Shown here: piece after piece, positions 1-11,890 of the stretch
How positions within the stretch are numbered: position 1 is the stretch's first letter
Layout of the letters: every line of letters begins with the position of its first letter
Source: Dryococelus australis
Lineage: Eukaryota > Arthropoda > Insecta > Phasmatodea > Phasmatidae
Reading direction: 5' to 3'
Assembly: GCA_029891345.1 (NCBI GenBank)
Contig: CM057000.1
Location: 123,675,838-123,739,837 of the forward strand
Length of the DNA stretch: 64,000 nucleotides
Notes under the pieces: generated by a model
What the model was told of the DNA's origin: nothing
The model's input: only the letters and a program-made list of their open reading frames with translations
The model's database searches: none
Program-made: the position numbers and the translations under genes

Positions 1-2352
1 TTCACAATGATGAAATGAGTAATACAAATACCATCAACCAACATGCTCCATATGCTTGAAGCATTTTATTGGTTTGTTTGTACAATCCATCATTATCTAA
101 CTACTTTGAGTTTGTGGTTTATGATTGCATGAACCAGCTAGTAGATAAATTGGCTGAATTGACAAATTGGGTTTCAGGAATATACAGCGTGTTTGTTCCA
201 ATGAAGCCAAAAACCCTGCTGATGAAGCAAGGTTGGTGGCTCAGAAATGTTGTCATATTTGTAAGAAGGAACTCGGTAAACTAATATTGTGGTCGGCCAT
301 GAACATCTGATCGGGGAAATAAGACAAGTCACACATAATAAATGCAACTTGAACTTCAGACTGCCCAAGAATCAACTTGTTGCTGTCTTTCATAACCTGC
401 ATAGCTATGATGCTCACTTTCACATAAAGCCATTGGCTTAACGTCATGTAACAAAACCTGATGGAACTGTGATAATCAAAAACATGGATGGAATCGAGGT
501 GATTGGAATGACAGTTCAAATTACATTTAATTGATTCTTTCATTTCATGAGTACCTCACTGGAAACTTTGGCAGGTAATTTTAAAACTGCACAGTTGAGT
601 ATCGCCTGCTCGATGTTTCCAGACAATACCCAATTTGTATTCGCAAAATGGGAGGGAGTGTTTCCTTATGACTTTGTTAAGTCTGAAGACAGTCTGATGT
701 TAATGTCAATCCCACCAAAGGACACATGTCACAATGTCATGAAAGGTGAAGGCATTAGTGATGAGAATCATGCTCATGCCCAAGCCACATGCGATGCATT
801 CCACTGCGTAAATCTGCTGCAGTACTCCATTTAGTATTTATGTTTGGAGACGTGTTTGCTGGCAGATGTGTTTGAAAATTTCAGGACAGTATGTTTGGCT
901 CATTATGGGCTTGACCCCGCCATGAACATCACAGCTCTGTATCTTGCATGGGACACTTTATTGTCGATGACAGACACATGGCTAGAGTTGTTGACTGACC
1001 CTTATATGTACCTTTTTGCGAACATGGGGTTAGGGGTGGCATTACCCACGTTTCCAGAAAGGGTGCGGAAGCCAATAACATTTACATGGATGAAGAGTAC
1101 TACCCAGTGCGACATCGAAATACATATGTTAGTTTGACATAAATGGCCTGTACAGTCACACTATGAAGAGTAAGCTTCCTATTGGCAGTTTCTTGTGGGT
1201 CGAGGCTGATGTGTTTTCGTCATGGGATTTTGCAAACACGATGAATGATGGAGACGCATGTTTTTTCGCGGAAGTGGATTTGTCATTTCAGACAAATGCC
1301 ATGATGTACTATAAGATCTGCCTTTGACTCCAGTGCATGGTATACCTCCCAATAGCACACATTAAAAACTCCTTTTGACACTCGCACCGTGGAAGAATTA
1401 TGTTTTTGACAGGGAAACACTGAGGCAGTACTTGATGTATGGAGGCACACTTGACTCTGTTCATCGCACTTTGTTTTTTTTTTTTTACTGAAGGCTTCGA
1501 TGTCTCCATATATCGAGTTTAATATTGACAAACGTGCTCGGGCTGCAAACGACTTTGAGAAATCCTTTTTTAAACTTATGAATAATGCCATTTATGGAAA
1601 AACTTTGCAGAATGTCCACCAGGAAAGGGACTTAAGAGTCGTCACCATGTACACTATACATGGATCTGCAGAACTGTTTGGGCATCATATGTTCCAGGCA
1701 CGATAGATCATCGATGAGAATCTATTCCTTATAGAAATGTCAAAGAGTGCTGTTACATTTAACATGCCTTTGTACACTGTACCATTCTTGATCTTTCCAA
1801 ACTAACACTTTATGAATTTCATTATAAGTATATGAGTGATACATTTCCTCCACCAGTCTTGTTTTTTTTTTATATTCCTATTCCGACAGCCTCATCTATG
1901 AAATTGCGTGTAGATATGTTTATGAAGTAATCACCCCAGATATAAAGGCCCAGTTTGATACATCCAACTATGCGCTCGATAACCGTCAAGGATTCTTACC
2001 CGAGAACAAAGGCTGTATCGGAGTGATGAAAGATGAATGCGCCGGCCACATCATCACACACTTTGTAGGTTTACATCCCAAACTTTATGTATACATTGTT
2101 TCGAATGAGCAGTGTATATGTAAGGCAAAGGGTGTAAAAGCTGATGTGCTGCAATCCCTCCAATGCAAGGATTATCAAGATTGCCTTGATAATTGTACCG
2201 GGGTTCTGGAGAACCAATACAAGTTCTATAGTCACGAGGTTTACACCAAACATGTCAACAAAGTAGTGTTGTCAGGTTTAGATGATAAGCGCTTCATTGA
2301 GCTGGATGGAGTATCGACTTTATCCTGGGGGCACTACAGGATTCCAAAATAA
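1..2352 (+). pseudogene. Polinton element 1: protein-primed family-B DNA polymerase, C-terminal half, broken
   Basis: This is the C-terminal half of a Maverick/Polinton DNA polymerase B; the N-terminus lies left of the window. In order I see a zinc-binding CHICKK stretch (about 242-268), the GHEHLIGEIRQ/CNLNFRLP block before exonuclease motif II (YDAHF, Asp codon 409-411), the MSTSLETL and FPYDFV region (547-834), LLADVFENFR (about 850-890), palm motif A DINGLY (Asp codon 1136-1138), motif B KLMNNAIYGKT (about 1572-1604), motif C (1873-1890), and the C-terminal end with HYRI at about 2345. The reading frame changes several times and stops interrupt it, for example after 426 and 834. Motif C reads YSYSDS, so the first of the two metal-binding aspartates is tyrosine. 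The gene cannot work as it stands. Family assignment is by motif order recalled from Polinton polymerases. Confidence 0.9.
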
Positions 2353-2881
2353 ATATTTCCTTACCCAACACAATAATTTCAGCACAATTTTAAATATAGG
2401 GCTGCCAGAACCACTGCCAGCACTCAACACCACATACTGATTCACACCACACCCTGCTCCGCACTGCAATCTGCATCACAGATGTCTTCAAACCTACTGC
2501 ATGGACATCTTTAGAGATATATCTTCAAAGCTGCTGCTTTGCCATAACTGCATAGCATTTAACATCGATGCAATAACCCTGTTGTCTCCTTTGTGTCACC
2601 CAGGAATTACTCTTCGCAGAATGGGATTACATAATTTTAAATATACGAATATACAAGGTATCTTGAAGCTATGCGTGTAGGTGTGTGCTTGGAGTCAATG
2701 TAGGTGTTGGTGTATCTGGCAAATATATTCCCGGATGTGACATAGTGGACGTCAACCCATAACACCGCAATGGACGACATCCTGAATCACAGTTTGTAAA
2801 TTAGTATATAATCTTTAGTTTTGATAAATGTATATACCATGACTCTGAAACACAAGGAGGGCACCCGCGAATCGCCTTTTG

Positions 2882-2883
<2 letters not shown>

Positions 2884-2939
<56 letters not shown>
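2884..2939. repeat. (TA)n microsatellite
   Basis: An uninterrupted alternating TA tract of about 55 bases. Confidence 0.95.
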
Positions 2940-2942
<3 letters not shown>

Positions 2943-3867
2943 TTTTAATGTTCGTATATATCTTTGTAATGTAAAATGTTAATTTGTATGATTGTGTGTG
3001 GATAAATGTTTGTATAAAGATTTTTTAAGTGATTTCATATGCAAATATAATATTAAGGAATGTTTTTGTAGATGACTGAGAAGTTATAAATATTTTTGTT
3101 AGTTTGTGAAAATTTGTTGAAATGTCTGTAAATATAGTTTATAGAGGATGTTTTCGAAAAAAAAAAAGTTTTAATGGTTAAAGTAAAAAATGTGACTTAT
3201 TATTTAATAGTTTGATTTCCTTTTGTCACATTTTAGATTTTTTTTTAAGTTTGATTGATATGTGGCTGAGTTGTAATGTTTTTTAGACTAACACGTATGG
3301 AAATTGAAATATGAGAATGAATCAATGAACTCTGAAAGTAATGGAAAGAGGGAGAATCTCGAGAAAATCCTGTGAATGAATTCTGAAAAACACACAATGG
3401 TAGAACAGAGCAAGGTTGTCAGAAGGGAAACTGGTTTGGGACAACTTCAGGTAAACTGACTTTTACCCCACAGAGCAAGGCTAAGGAATGACAAGCTCCA
3501 CATCACTAGCTGGCAGCCACTTTGTCTTACACCAAACCAAAATATTAATTTTAAAAAGTTTCCAAGGAAATTCAAACTTAATAAATAACTGGATTAAAAA
3601 ATAACTTATAATTTTTTTACTTTAACATACAACTGAAAACATTACTATGGCTGTGAATCAACACATTTATGTTTGCAGTGAAGAAATATTATTCTCCAAA
3701 TATATGCTGAGAAGCATGGTATACACACACTTATTATATTTTTAAAATTGAAATGAATTTTTCCAACAACACTAAAAAAAATTTTACAATTTGTAAGACT
3801 AAGTCTACACTTCCTCCTCCTCTTCCTACCCCTTCACATTCACCCTTAAGACTTATGACTTGACACC

Positions 3868-4128
3868 ACATTCGGCACCAGCACCGCAATTGGCATCACA
3901 ATTAGCACCACAATTAGCACTGCAATGAGCACTGCAATATGCTCCAAAATCAGTTCAACAGAGTGTAACACTTGCACCACCTGCTCCACACCTTGCTCCA
4001 CCTGTTCCTCAGTTTGCTCCTCACACAACACCTCTTGCAGCATCTCACATAGCACCTCACACAGCATCTCATGTAGCATCTCACATAGCACCACAAAAGC
4101 ACCACATGGCACCAAATTAGCACCATAA
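3868..4128. repeat. Degenerate GCACCA/ATTAGCAC short tandem array
   Basis: The plus strand repeats units close to GCACCACAATTA, drifting through GCACTGCAATGA, CACCTGCTCC and GCATCTCACATA. The period is about 12-15 bases. Open frames on both strands cross it only because the array lacks stops; both translate to low-complexity Thr/Ser/Cys or Val/Leu/Cys strings and are not genes. Confidence 0.75.
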
Positions 4129-4140
4129 TCAGCACTTCAC

Positions 4141-5599
4141 ATTTGAGCTAAGTTAGTACGTGCGAGTATGTGCGAGAGAGGATATTTGTCAGGGGGATCT
4201 GGAGTGCCGGGGAGTTGTAATTTTATATTAGCAGGGCACTTCATTTAGTGACAAGTTAGCATTTGAAATATAAATTTTGTGTGCTATTCAGTAATCACAT
4301 GAATATGTATCTGTAGGTTCAATGTTATGTGATTAATGTGGAGATCAGTTACTTTGCTAAGTTTCATTGTATGATTAAAAATGGTTTAACGAATTTGTTT
4401 AAAATCTTTTGTTAATGATTCGTATTTATTTCATTTGTTTCGCAAAATAGTTCGCTACTTTTATGCTATTCGAGGAGTGATTAAAGTAATTCGTTCGATA
4501 ACCTATTTCAATGTCTCTATTCATAAAAAAATATTTACTTTGCCGAAAATATTCATTTAAATACTCAGTATGCCTCCAGACATTCGACCTGGCCGTGTAG
4601 CCCGCTCTGCATATCAATCACAAACCAAAAAATATTTAAAATGTCCCTTACACCACTCTTACACCAACATAAACTCCTATATAAATAATTACAACCCACT
4701 GCTCTGGTCATCTACTCCAGAAAGTCACAGAGTACACACCGAACCTGCTCCGCCAATATCACCCTTATGACATGAATAAATTAATAAACATTCTTTGATA
4801 TCAAATAATTCTTTAATATAAAAATCAGCATGATAACATTCTTTAATTAACTTATTAATCGAATTAATTAATTAAACCAATATAATAATCTAATTAATTA
4901 TTTAACTAATCAAACAGTTAATTAATCTATTTTGTGTTTTATAATTAGATACTTAGTCTACTCTTGCACAAAATGCGACTTAGGTCACTCTTGTGCTAAG
5001 TGATCCAGAAGTGGGTCGTTCGCCCTACTAACCTTTGAGTGGAATTTGTATTTTAATTAATTTGTTAGTACTTTATGTAGAAGCCCGTTTAATATTTGCC
5101 TGTTCAAAAGTATTTGCAGCACTTGAGTTTATGGTTTAAGGCTAGCATTGCACTTTTAAAGCTGCCATTCGTTCAGGTATGAAGGAGCCTTAGCACTTTT
5201 CTCGATATTGTGGTCAAGTATAAATCTATGTTTACTTGCTTTAGGCACAGTTTTGGGTGCTGTTGACTTGTAATATAGTCAAGGATTACCTGTTCTGTGT
5301 AGTATCAAAGCTATTGCAATTTTAATTGATTCGTTGGTGAGAATCAGTAAGTTTTGTACCTGAAATATTTTGAGAGCACCTATCGTAATTTTTTTATATG
5401 TTCATTTTGGAGAACAGATATTATTAAAGACTGTGCTGTGTTTTTTCAAGCATTTATTGTCGGTATTACGATTTTATGAATACTTTATAAAATAAAATGT
5501 GTTTCACTGAAAATTTGTGTGCGCTGTTTTTAATTGCTAGTGTTGAGATCCTGCCAACATTGTTTACTATAGTGTGTGTTTGCTAATTGCACCTGATTT
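4141..5599. other. AT-rich stretch without a recognised gene
   Basis: Long runs of TTAATTAA-type sequence lie at 4840-4930. A 66-codon open frame at 4570-4770 (plus) was read through but matches nothing I recognise and has no supporting context. Confidence 0.6.
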
Positions 5600-6130
5600 G
5601 GTGCAAGCCAATCCTGCCGTTTGGAGAAACAAATAACGGGGGAATGAGTACGAGGTCGGGACAGCGGTATATAAGGCTGGAGCAATATGGGTACCATATT
5701 GCCCCAGCCGCCGAAGGCCCTGCCCGAGAGACGACTACGACTGCTGCGAGGACCACCAGGCCGTGGTACTGGATCGACGACCGACACCCGCTTTTGAGAG
5801 AGCCTCTTCGTGGTCGACGACGTTCAAGGGTAAATATACTTCCCGATAAGGCGACTTAGGGCACGCGAGACTTCGGGACAGGCGAAGGCTTTGATAAGCC
5901 TCATAAGAGCAGAATAAATGCTTCTGTACTTAATTACTTGTTTCAGAGCATCGTTGACTTAACTGCTTTCTAGCTTGAGTGGTGATTGAAGCTGAGTATC
6001 TCTGCCTCAGCGCAATTATTGTATAACTCTAACCGCAATTACCTAGCGGATCTTGTATAGCCATTTGTGTAATAAAGTAGAGTTTTGTGAGAACTGAGTG
6101 CTCGTCCTCTAACTACCATAACCTTCCCTA
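5600..6130 (+). repeat. LTR-like promoter segment (TATA box and AATAAA)
   Basis: A TATATAAG box at 5668-5675 leads a GC-rich stretch full of CGA/GAC words, and a polyadenylation signal AATAAA follows at 6071-6076. TATA, GC-rich leader and AATAAA within about 500 bases is the architecture of a retrotransposon LTR. No second copy or target duplication is visible, so a solo or truncated LTR is the best guess; a host promoter with first exon is the alternative. Confidence 0.35.
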
Positions 6131-6240
6131 GATAGTGCGTGGCCAGCTCCCTTTAGAGCCACTGCACCATTCACAAGCCATGCCCCTTCCCCTCACACGT
6201 CGCTATTGACCATGCTGTCGACGAGACGTTAAGTACACTT

Positions 6241-6720
6241 ACCTACCTCCACCCTCCCCCAATATAAATGCTATCTATACCCCTGTGGAACGATACAAAG
6301 TTCGTTGTGAATCGACCTTGAGCGCAGTTTGTCGTGACTCTAGCAGAGAGCAGGATGTGCTAAGAGAGAAATGCAGTTGGCGATGCGTAGTGCAGACACC
6401 TGTGTGGCAGGTATTATTCAGTCCAGAGACAGTACGGTACGTCGGCGCAGTGCAGGGAGACAGTCCAGGAAGCGATCTCTCCACACAGCAGTGTGCACAC
6501 ATCCGTGTTGTTCTCCCACACGCGCCTGCCTTATCAGGCGCTGCGGTCCACAGACCGCGAATGCGGGTCGCCGGCAGAGAAGAGGGACTGGTGTGTGTGT
6601 GTGTTTGTGTACATAGTGGAGTTGCAAGGCCGCGCCTCCGCGTCGCTCGAATAGGGAAAACGAATACGTACTGAGGTTACCCAAGGTCGAGGTTCTAAGA
6701 ACGAAAGTCATGGTCATGGA
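6241..6720 (+). promoter_or_regulatory. TATA-led GC-rich segment, LTR-like or promoter-like
   Basis: TATAAATG at 6263-6270 follows a pyrimidine-rich tract and precedes about 400 bases of CpG-rich sequence ending in a short GT run near 6592. Overlapping open frames on both strands here (for example 6285-6674 plus) are by-products of GC richness. It resembles the leader of the 5600-6130 segment in composition but not obviously in sequence. Confidence 0.3.
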
Positions 6721-6943
6721 AATACAACATGGTGGTCAGGGCCAATAATGAAAATTTTCCCTAATTTTTTTTACAATTTTTTTTATGTTTAGATTTTCTT
6801 AATTTTAAGTTTAAGGTCACTGGATTCAAGGTCAAGGTCGCCCACACTCAACATTGCGGATGGGTCAGTAACGTAATTTCTTTCTCGATTTGTAGGAGTT
6901 TTTTTTTTATTTTTCAAATTTTGTTGATTTTTGGGACTTAAAG

Positions 6944-7591
6944 TTAAGGCCGTGTCCGAATTCAGGTATATAATTGCGTACTTGCATCCTGGCATGCTTC
7001 ACTTACCCTTTGCACCAAACTTGATAAATTGGGACATGCAGTCTTGTTGGCTTCGATAACAGTTATTAGCCAACTAAACACTTTTAATGTACATGTATTT
7101 CGACTAATAATTTAATAATTGTCGAAAGTTTTTGGGGCTCCCTAAATTGAGTATTAAATATAATTTCAATTTGATTTACATAACGTTTATTGTATTGCAT
7201 TATTGTACCTAAGTGCAAGTTGGATTCCTTTTTTTTTTTATATTCGCTTCTGTAGATTAGGAACATAGGCCTAATACGAATTTATTGTTTACATTTTTTT
7301 TAATGGTGAACCATGCGATAGTTATTAACTCAGTTCAAAGTTCTTTGTCTACACAGTAGTAATGTTGCCCTATTAAACTTTAAATAAAATAATTATGTCG
7401 GAAATCTATTGTAAACTACACATTGCTTCTCAAAATGGCGGCACATATTCCGCAAGTACGCGAGAAGTATATAACTTCGTTTACTTGTATACTTGCATAC
7501 TTCACTTGCAATTCGGACATAACTTAAGACGTCACTTCCTGGGACAGGTACGCACAAGTATGTACTTCAGGCGAATTCGGACACAGCCTAA
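6944..7591. mobile_element. MITE with TIR TTAAGGCCGTGTCCGAATTC
   Basis: The left end TTAAGGCCGTGTCCGAATTC (6944-6963) is mirrored by GAATTCGGACACAGCCTA at 7573-7590. The roughly 650-base interior has no transposase; it carries many TACTTG/CAAGTA words in both orientations, also seen at 14870-15460. The target duplication is not certain. Confidence 0.8.
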
Positions 7592-7689
7592 GGCCGCCTA
7601 CATACAACATGGGGGTCGGGGTCAACAGTGTTAACAAACATGGCCACTGTCCCTCCTAATTCTGAGGGTCAGTCTCGAAGCCTAAGTCT

Positions 7690-7939
7690 GCTTGACTGTT
7701 TTAAGGACTATACTATATCGGGGTCTTGAGAGGTGATGAGGGTGAAGTGAGGTGAGGATGGAGTAGCACCGGAATGAAAGGTCAGGGGAAACGGGAGACC
7801 CTCGAGTAAACCCGCTGACCAGCGGCTTCGTCCAGCACGATTCCCACATGCGAAAATCCGGGAGTGACCCGGCCGGGGATTGAGCCCGGTTCGCCTTGGT
7901 GGGGGGCGAGCAGGCTAACCGCTCAGCCACGGCGGCCCC
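7690..7939 (-). mobile_element. tRNA-derived SINE, full-length-looking
   Basis: Read on the minus strand from 7939, the sequence opens with a tRNA-like head: A-box TGGCTGAGCGGTT (7917-7929) and B-box GGGCTCAATCCCC (7875-7887), spaced as in a tRNA. It runs on through a CCGCTGGTCAGCGGG stretch to a pyrimidine-rich tail near 7690. A fragment of the same family lies at 57555-57690. A TA microsatellite adjoins at about 7960-7978. RNA polymerase III would transcribe such an element; mobility would depend on a LINE. Confidence 0.8.
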
Positions 7940-7991
7940 TGTAGTCTGAAAGTTCGGTATTATATATATATATATATACATTTCGTTTATT

Positions 7992-8818
7992 TAAACAATG
8001 TACTTCTATACTATGTTTGCATAGCGTAAGTATACTATAAATAGTCACGTAGTTTCTTCCTTCAGATATCTAATAAAGCACGTTAGATTTACACGCTTGA
8101 TTTGATGGCGTAGCACAGTCTTCTTTGTATAAGCGGCCTTCACGTCTGTTTATTCGTGCCATGTGTGTTTTTATGAATACACACACACAACTGGTTGTGA
8201 AGTAGTGATTCGCCCTCATTGTTACAATTTATATTCGCTTAAACGTATTTGTGATATGAAACAACTGTGAATAAGCGATGCATCATTAATACTGCCCGGG
8301 AAACATAGGTCAGTCACGATGTTAACATAAAGATGACATCTACCAACACAACAACGTGAAAATCTGTAGTTCACTTTGTGTTCCGGCGGCGCCATAGAAT
8401 CTACTTCGGCTTGCTTTGGCAAACAAGCGAATTAGATAATGTTCCCTCGGTATCCGGTTGAGTTACAACTCTCTAGTTGTCTGCTATCTGGTATTTTGTC
8501 AGCTCTCCCAAGAGCAGGCTAATGCCCAGCAACCCAACAGAAGTTCAGGACTGTGATCCGAAATCAGCAGGCCAGAAACATTGCACAATCCTCGATCAAG
8601 GAATAATCTGAAGTAATTTTGATTTGCGTCATGAAGCGCCGATGATAACGAGTTCATGTGACACAAGCTAGTCAATTTTTATTTTAAATACACGTTTCGG
8701 TGAAATGAGTGGATTGGAGAAGTCTGGGCGGCTTTTAAGGACACTGTCTATGGGCTGGCAGTTGCGACATTTTAATAGGAAACCCCATGTTAAGGAAATG
8801 TCGCCTCAGTGTGTTAAA
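7992..8818. other. No recognised gene
   Basis: Unique-looking sequence without a usable open frame or repeat that I could identify. Confidence 0.5.
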
Positions 8819-9184
8819 TTTAAGGTGGATCAGTCCTGGCCATCTTGGATTTTCGGAATTTTCGTCGTAAATTGCATCACAGATTTTGCATTTTATTTTG
8901 GTCTTCGACAAAGCGTAGGGCATTACATTGCACATGTTCTAAAACATGTATTGCTAGACTATTGTTGCCGGGTCCATTTCTGTAACCGAAAGAAAAAAAA
9001 GTATTCATTTATTGCCTTCAATTACTAGTGAAATGTAATAAATTATATAGGAATGCAATAAATTGATTAAGCTTAAGGAGCTATTATTTATGTCATGTGC
9101 GAAAATTTTCATTAAATGCTCTTAAATGGAACTTATGACAAAAATAGTGAAAATCCAGGATGGCGGGGTCTGATCCACCTTAAA
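8819..9184. mobile_element. 366-bp MITE, TIR TTTAAGGTGGATCAG
   Basis: TTTAAGGTGGATCAG at 8819 followed by GCCATCTTGGATTTT (to about 8852) is mirrored by AAAATCCAGGATGGC...CTGATCCACCTTAAA ending at 9184. The arms are about 34 bp with a few mismatches. There is no coding capacity: the open frames crossing it on both strands follow the palindrome. Confidence 0.85.
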
Positions 9185-9420
9185 GATAGACGTTTTGAAC
9201 AAAATGTATTCTTCACTATTCTTTTGGGAGAATATCCCTACGAGCGTATATATACAATATAGATAGTATCTACTTTTTTTGTAAAACATAAATTTTAATA
9301 GTTCCTTGCAAACAGGTTACATGTTGTGGAAACTCCTCCGTTGTAGGGAACTTCTCCTAAAAAAATGCTTGATGAATACATTATGATTGAAACAGCTAAC
9401 TTTCAAATTAACGCACTCAG

Positions 9421-9905
9421 GTGAAATTCCCTTAAAAGCACTCTTGAGCAGTACTTATCGATCTTTGTGGCAGACAACCAAAAGGACTGGGATTCAAAGG
9501 TGTCGTTGTTTCTTCTTGCTTACCATTCAGCAGTTCATGATTCCACAAGGGTAACACCATCGAGGATGCTGTTTGGAAGAGAACTACGCCATCCCAGTGA
9601 CCTGGTGTTTGGCCAAATGACAGGTGAGAAAGCTGCAGCCCCTGATTATGCCAGTGAATTACATAACAGACTTGTTGGCATTCATGATTTTGCTTGACAG
9701 CACCTCAGAACAAATAGTGACAAGATGAAGGTGCGTTATGAGAAGAGAATGTCGGGCTAGATATTTCAATAAGAACAACTGATGTGGCTGTACAACCCAC
9801 AAAGGAGAGGAGGGCACTGCCCGAAGCGAGCGGTCCATCATAAAGGATGCCGCTGCACACACCGATAAACTTATCGCAGCTCGCACCTCGCTGACTCTGA
9901 GAAGC
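9421..9905 (+). pseudogene. Ty3/gypsy integrase C-terminal fragment
   Basis: The best open part (9467-9697) reads NQKDWDSKVSLFLLAYHSAV, then TRVTPSRMLFGRELRHPSDL, then YASELHNRLVGIHDFA. This is the region after the integrase catalytic core in Ty3/gypsy polyproteins: the WDxxLP/AYR-like segment and the TPxxLxFGRELRLP-like segment. The same block, more decayed, occurs on the minus strand at about 29660-29950 in the large gypsy element, so the two are relatives. Catalytic residues are missing and the frame breaks after 9697. An LTR-like stretch follows directly, consistent with the 3' end of a truncated element. Confidence 0.85.
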
Positions 9906-10510
9906 TCATATTCCTCCAATTATCACGCAGACTGTCGGCGTCATCACCATCACCTTTCCTAGAACAACTTGGATTGCCGAGAACGTTCTAGACGGCACCT
10001 ACCTCAAGTATAAATACCACACGCGGACCTCTGAGGGGAGTGAGTGATTAAGATCCGAGAGTTTGGCGTTTCGTGTGACCTTAAGTGACAGTTGGGCGAT
10101 TCCAGAGCGGCGAGGGACGACTGCAGCGATCTGCGAGAGTGCGTCGGCGAGCTTGTGTGCAGTGAAGAGTGGGACTGATCTGCGGGACTATGGACAGGAT
10201 GCGTGAGTGAATAGACATCCTGGACGATGGAAATAGACAGTTTCAACTAAACGTGTGGAAATAATTGGAGCAGTTTAAGGGACAGTAGCAAGAGTAAAGA
10301 TTGCGATAGAGACTCTAATTGAAATTGAGACAGTAACTAGATATTGCGCTCAATAATAATAAGAGATAATAGGACGCTCAGATTGGTAATTAACAAATGT
10401 TTGTTTGTAGTATTGATAATAAATATAATTACTGAACTGAGTTATTTTATTTTTAGTAAAACCTTCATCCCGCTTGAAATCAGATACGCCCCTCAGGCGC
10501 CCATGTAACA
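9906..10510 (+). repeat. Probable 3' LTR of the 9.4-kb gypsy fragment
   Basis: It lies directly downstream of the integrase fragment on the same strand. It contains TATAAATA (10009-10016), a GC-rich leader, an AT-rich region and the terminal TGTAACA at 10504-10510, a typical gypsy LTR end; ATAT follows. The 5' boundary is not fixed; a TG start near 9930 is possible. Confidence 0.6.
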
Positions 10511-11166
10511 ATATACATAGTATGTAAAATTTTCCATATACTGTCTGCAAATATAGGAATGTTAAACATTATTACTATAAAGTTGTGATCTATACTACGA
10601 ATTCGATTGTTTGCTACGACATTGTAGGAAAGCATGCGTGCATATATGGAAAATTGCTTTTACCATTCGTGTGTTCTCAACATCCGTATACTCAGATGAG
10701 GTAACTTTACAAACTATTTCTTAGAATGTATTTATGACAGCCAGTGCTGTCTCAGACTGCCTGGTTACAAATACTTCGCCGCCAAAATGTTTACATATCA
10801 AAATATTTATAGACTACAATATTTTTACAAGAATTTTTTTCACACTAAAATATTGACAGATTGCTCAGTACTCGATAATATTGCCTATTTTTGGCAAATG
10901 ACAGTTGGCGGGAATGGTGAATGGAACACTTCATGCTGCTATGGAAGGCCGTTCGAACAAGAAGCCCGACGTCTATCGAGAGCGCCCGAAATTTTAAAAA
11001 CTACTGGTTATTGCACATGCTCAAAGAAATTTTTTTTTTCTACGTAAGTTATTCCAAAAAAACTGTAGGTATCCATGAACGCAAAAATATTTACACCTAT
11101 AATCTGTCAAAATGATATCCTAACTTAAAATGGTTCACGTAAACTGATATAGGATAGTGTCCGTAT
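10511..11166. other. No recognised gene
   Basis: Overlapping open frames at 10787-11115 (plus) are AT-rich and match nothing I know. No repeat pairing was noticed. Confidence 0.5.
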
Positions 11167-11692
11167 GGCCGCGGTTACACGAGTACTGTTAAACACATTC
11201 AGCTAAATACATTCGGTAGCCATGTCTGAATAAGTTTAAAAACATAACGTGTTTTCGCGGTTAAACACCCAAAGCAGAATGAAATCAATGGAAATTCTAA
11301 CCTCAACAAACATGGAACTTAAAATGTATGATATTTAATTATTGAAGCCTCCAACATTTGTCACTAGTGATCTTTTTAATTGTTATGAAACGTACACTTT
11401 TACTGCAATGGCATAATGGGTGGTTATTAGTACATTCAACCTTAAACGTAAGTTAATTCAACAAGTGCAGGAAATCCCCCCAAATTCAGCAATATTTATT
11501 ACACTGCTTGTTTACTTCGAAGCAGCCAATAGGAGTGCAGCAGAAAAGAGAAGTCGTTCGAAACTACTTATGAAAACTGTTCGCTTTGAACGAGAAACAA
11601 CTGCGGTCGGAACTCGTTCGAAGGTAATGTAACCTCTCCAATAGCTGAACTGATTTTAGTGAAGTAGTTCTGCGTCCCGTGTAACCGCGGCC
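11167..11692. mobile_element. 526-bp MITE, TIR GGCCGCGGTTACACG
   Basis: GGCCGCGGTTACACG at 11167-11181 is mirrored exactly by CGTGTAACCGCGGCC at 11678-11692. The interior is non-coding. Flanks are TAT on the left and TTA on the right, so any target duplication is short or decayed. Confidence 0.85.
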
Positions 11693-11799
11693 TTAGAAGG
11701 TAGTTATTCGACAGCGAGGCGATTAGAGACGGATCAAGTTGCTCAAAGAAGCACGAACGAGGAAGGAACAATCCCAGCATCCTCCTGGAGTGACTTCGG

Positions 11800-11890
11800 G
11801 AAATAAACTCAGGATGGCCGGCCGGAGTGGGAAATGCACCCAGGTCCTCCCAAATGCGAGTACAAAGATGTACACGTGGACTCACTACCA
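11800..11890 (-). mobile_element. SINE head fragment (reverse)
   Basis: The plus strand reads AGGATGGCCGGCCGGAGTGG and then CCAGGTCCTCCCAAATGCGA. This resembles the reverse complement of a tRNA-like SINE head with its B-box region worn down. No complete A/B box pair survives. Confidence 0.35.

Larger units (their letters stand above)
2353..4140. other. Non-coding tail beside Polinton element 1, possibly including its right terminal repeat
   Basis: There is no supportable gene. In Polintons the polymerase usually lies next to a terminal inverted repeat, so this stretch may hold the right end of element 1. The partner repeat lies outside the window, so the boundary cannot be set. It shows no visible likeness to the terminal repeats of the second Polinton. 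It includes a TA microsatellite and a GCACCA-rich degenerate array, listed separately. Confidence 0.4.

Noticed and set aside
3846..4135. Cys/Ser- or Val/Leu-rich small proteins
   Set aside because: The frames translate a degenerate 12-15-base tandem array in several registers.
6285..6674. 129-codon plus-strand frame
   Set aside because: It overlaps equal-sized frames in other registers, contains a GT-repeat-encoded VCVCVCV stretch, and shows no domain; GC richness explains it.
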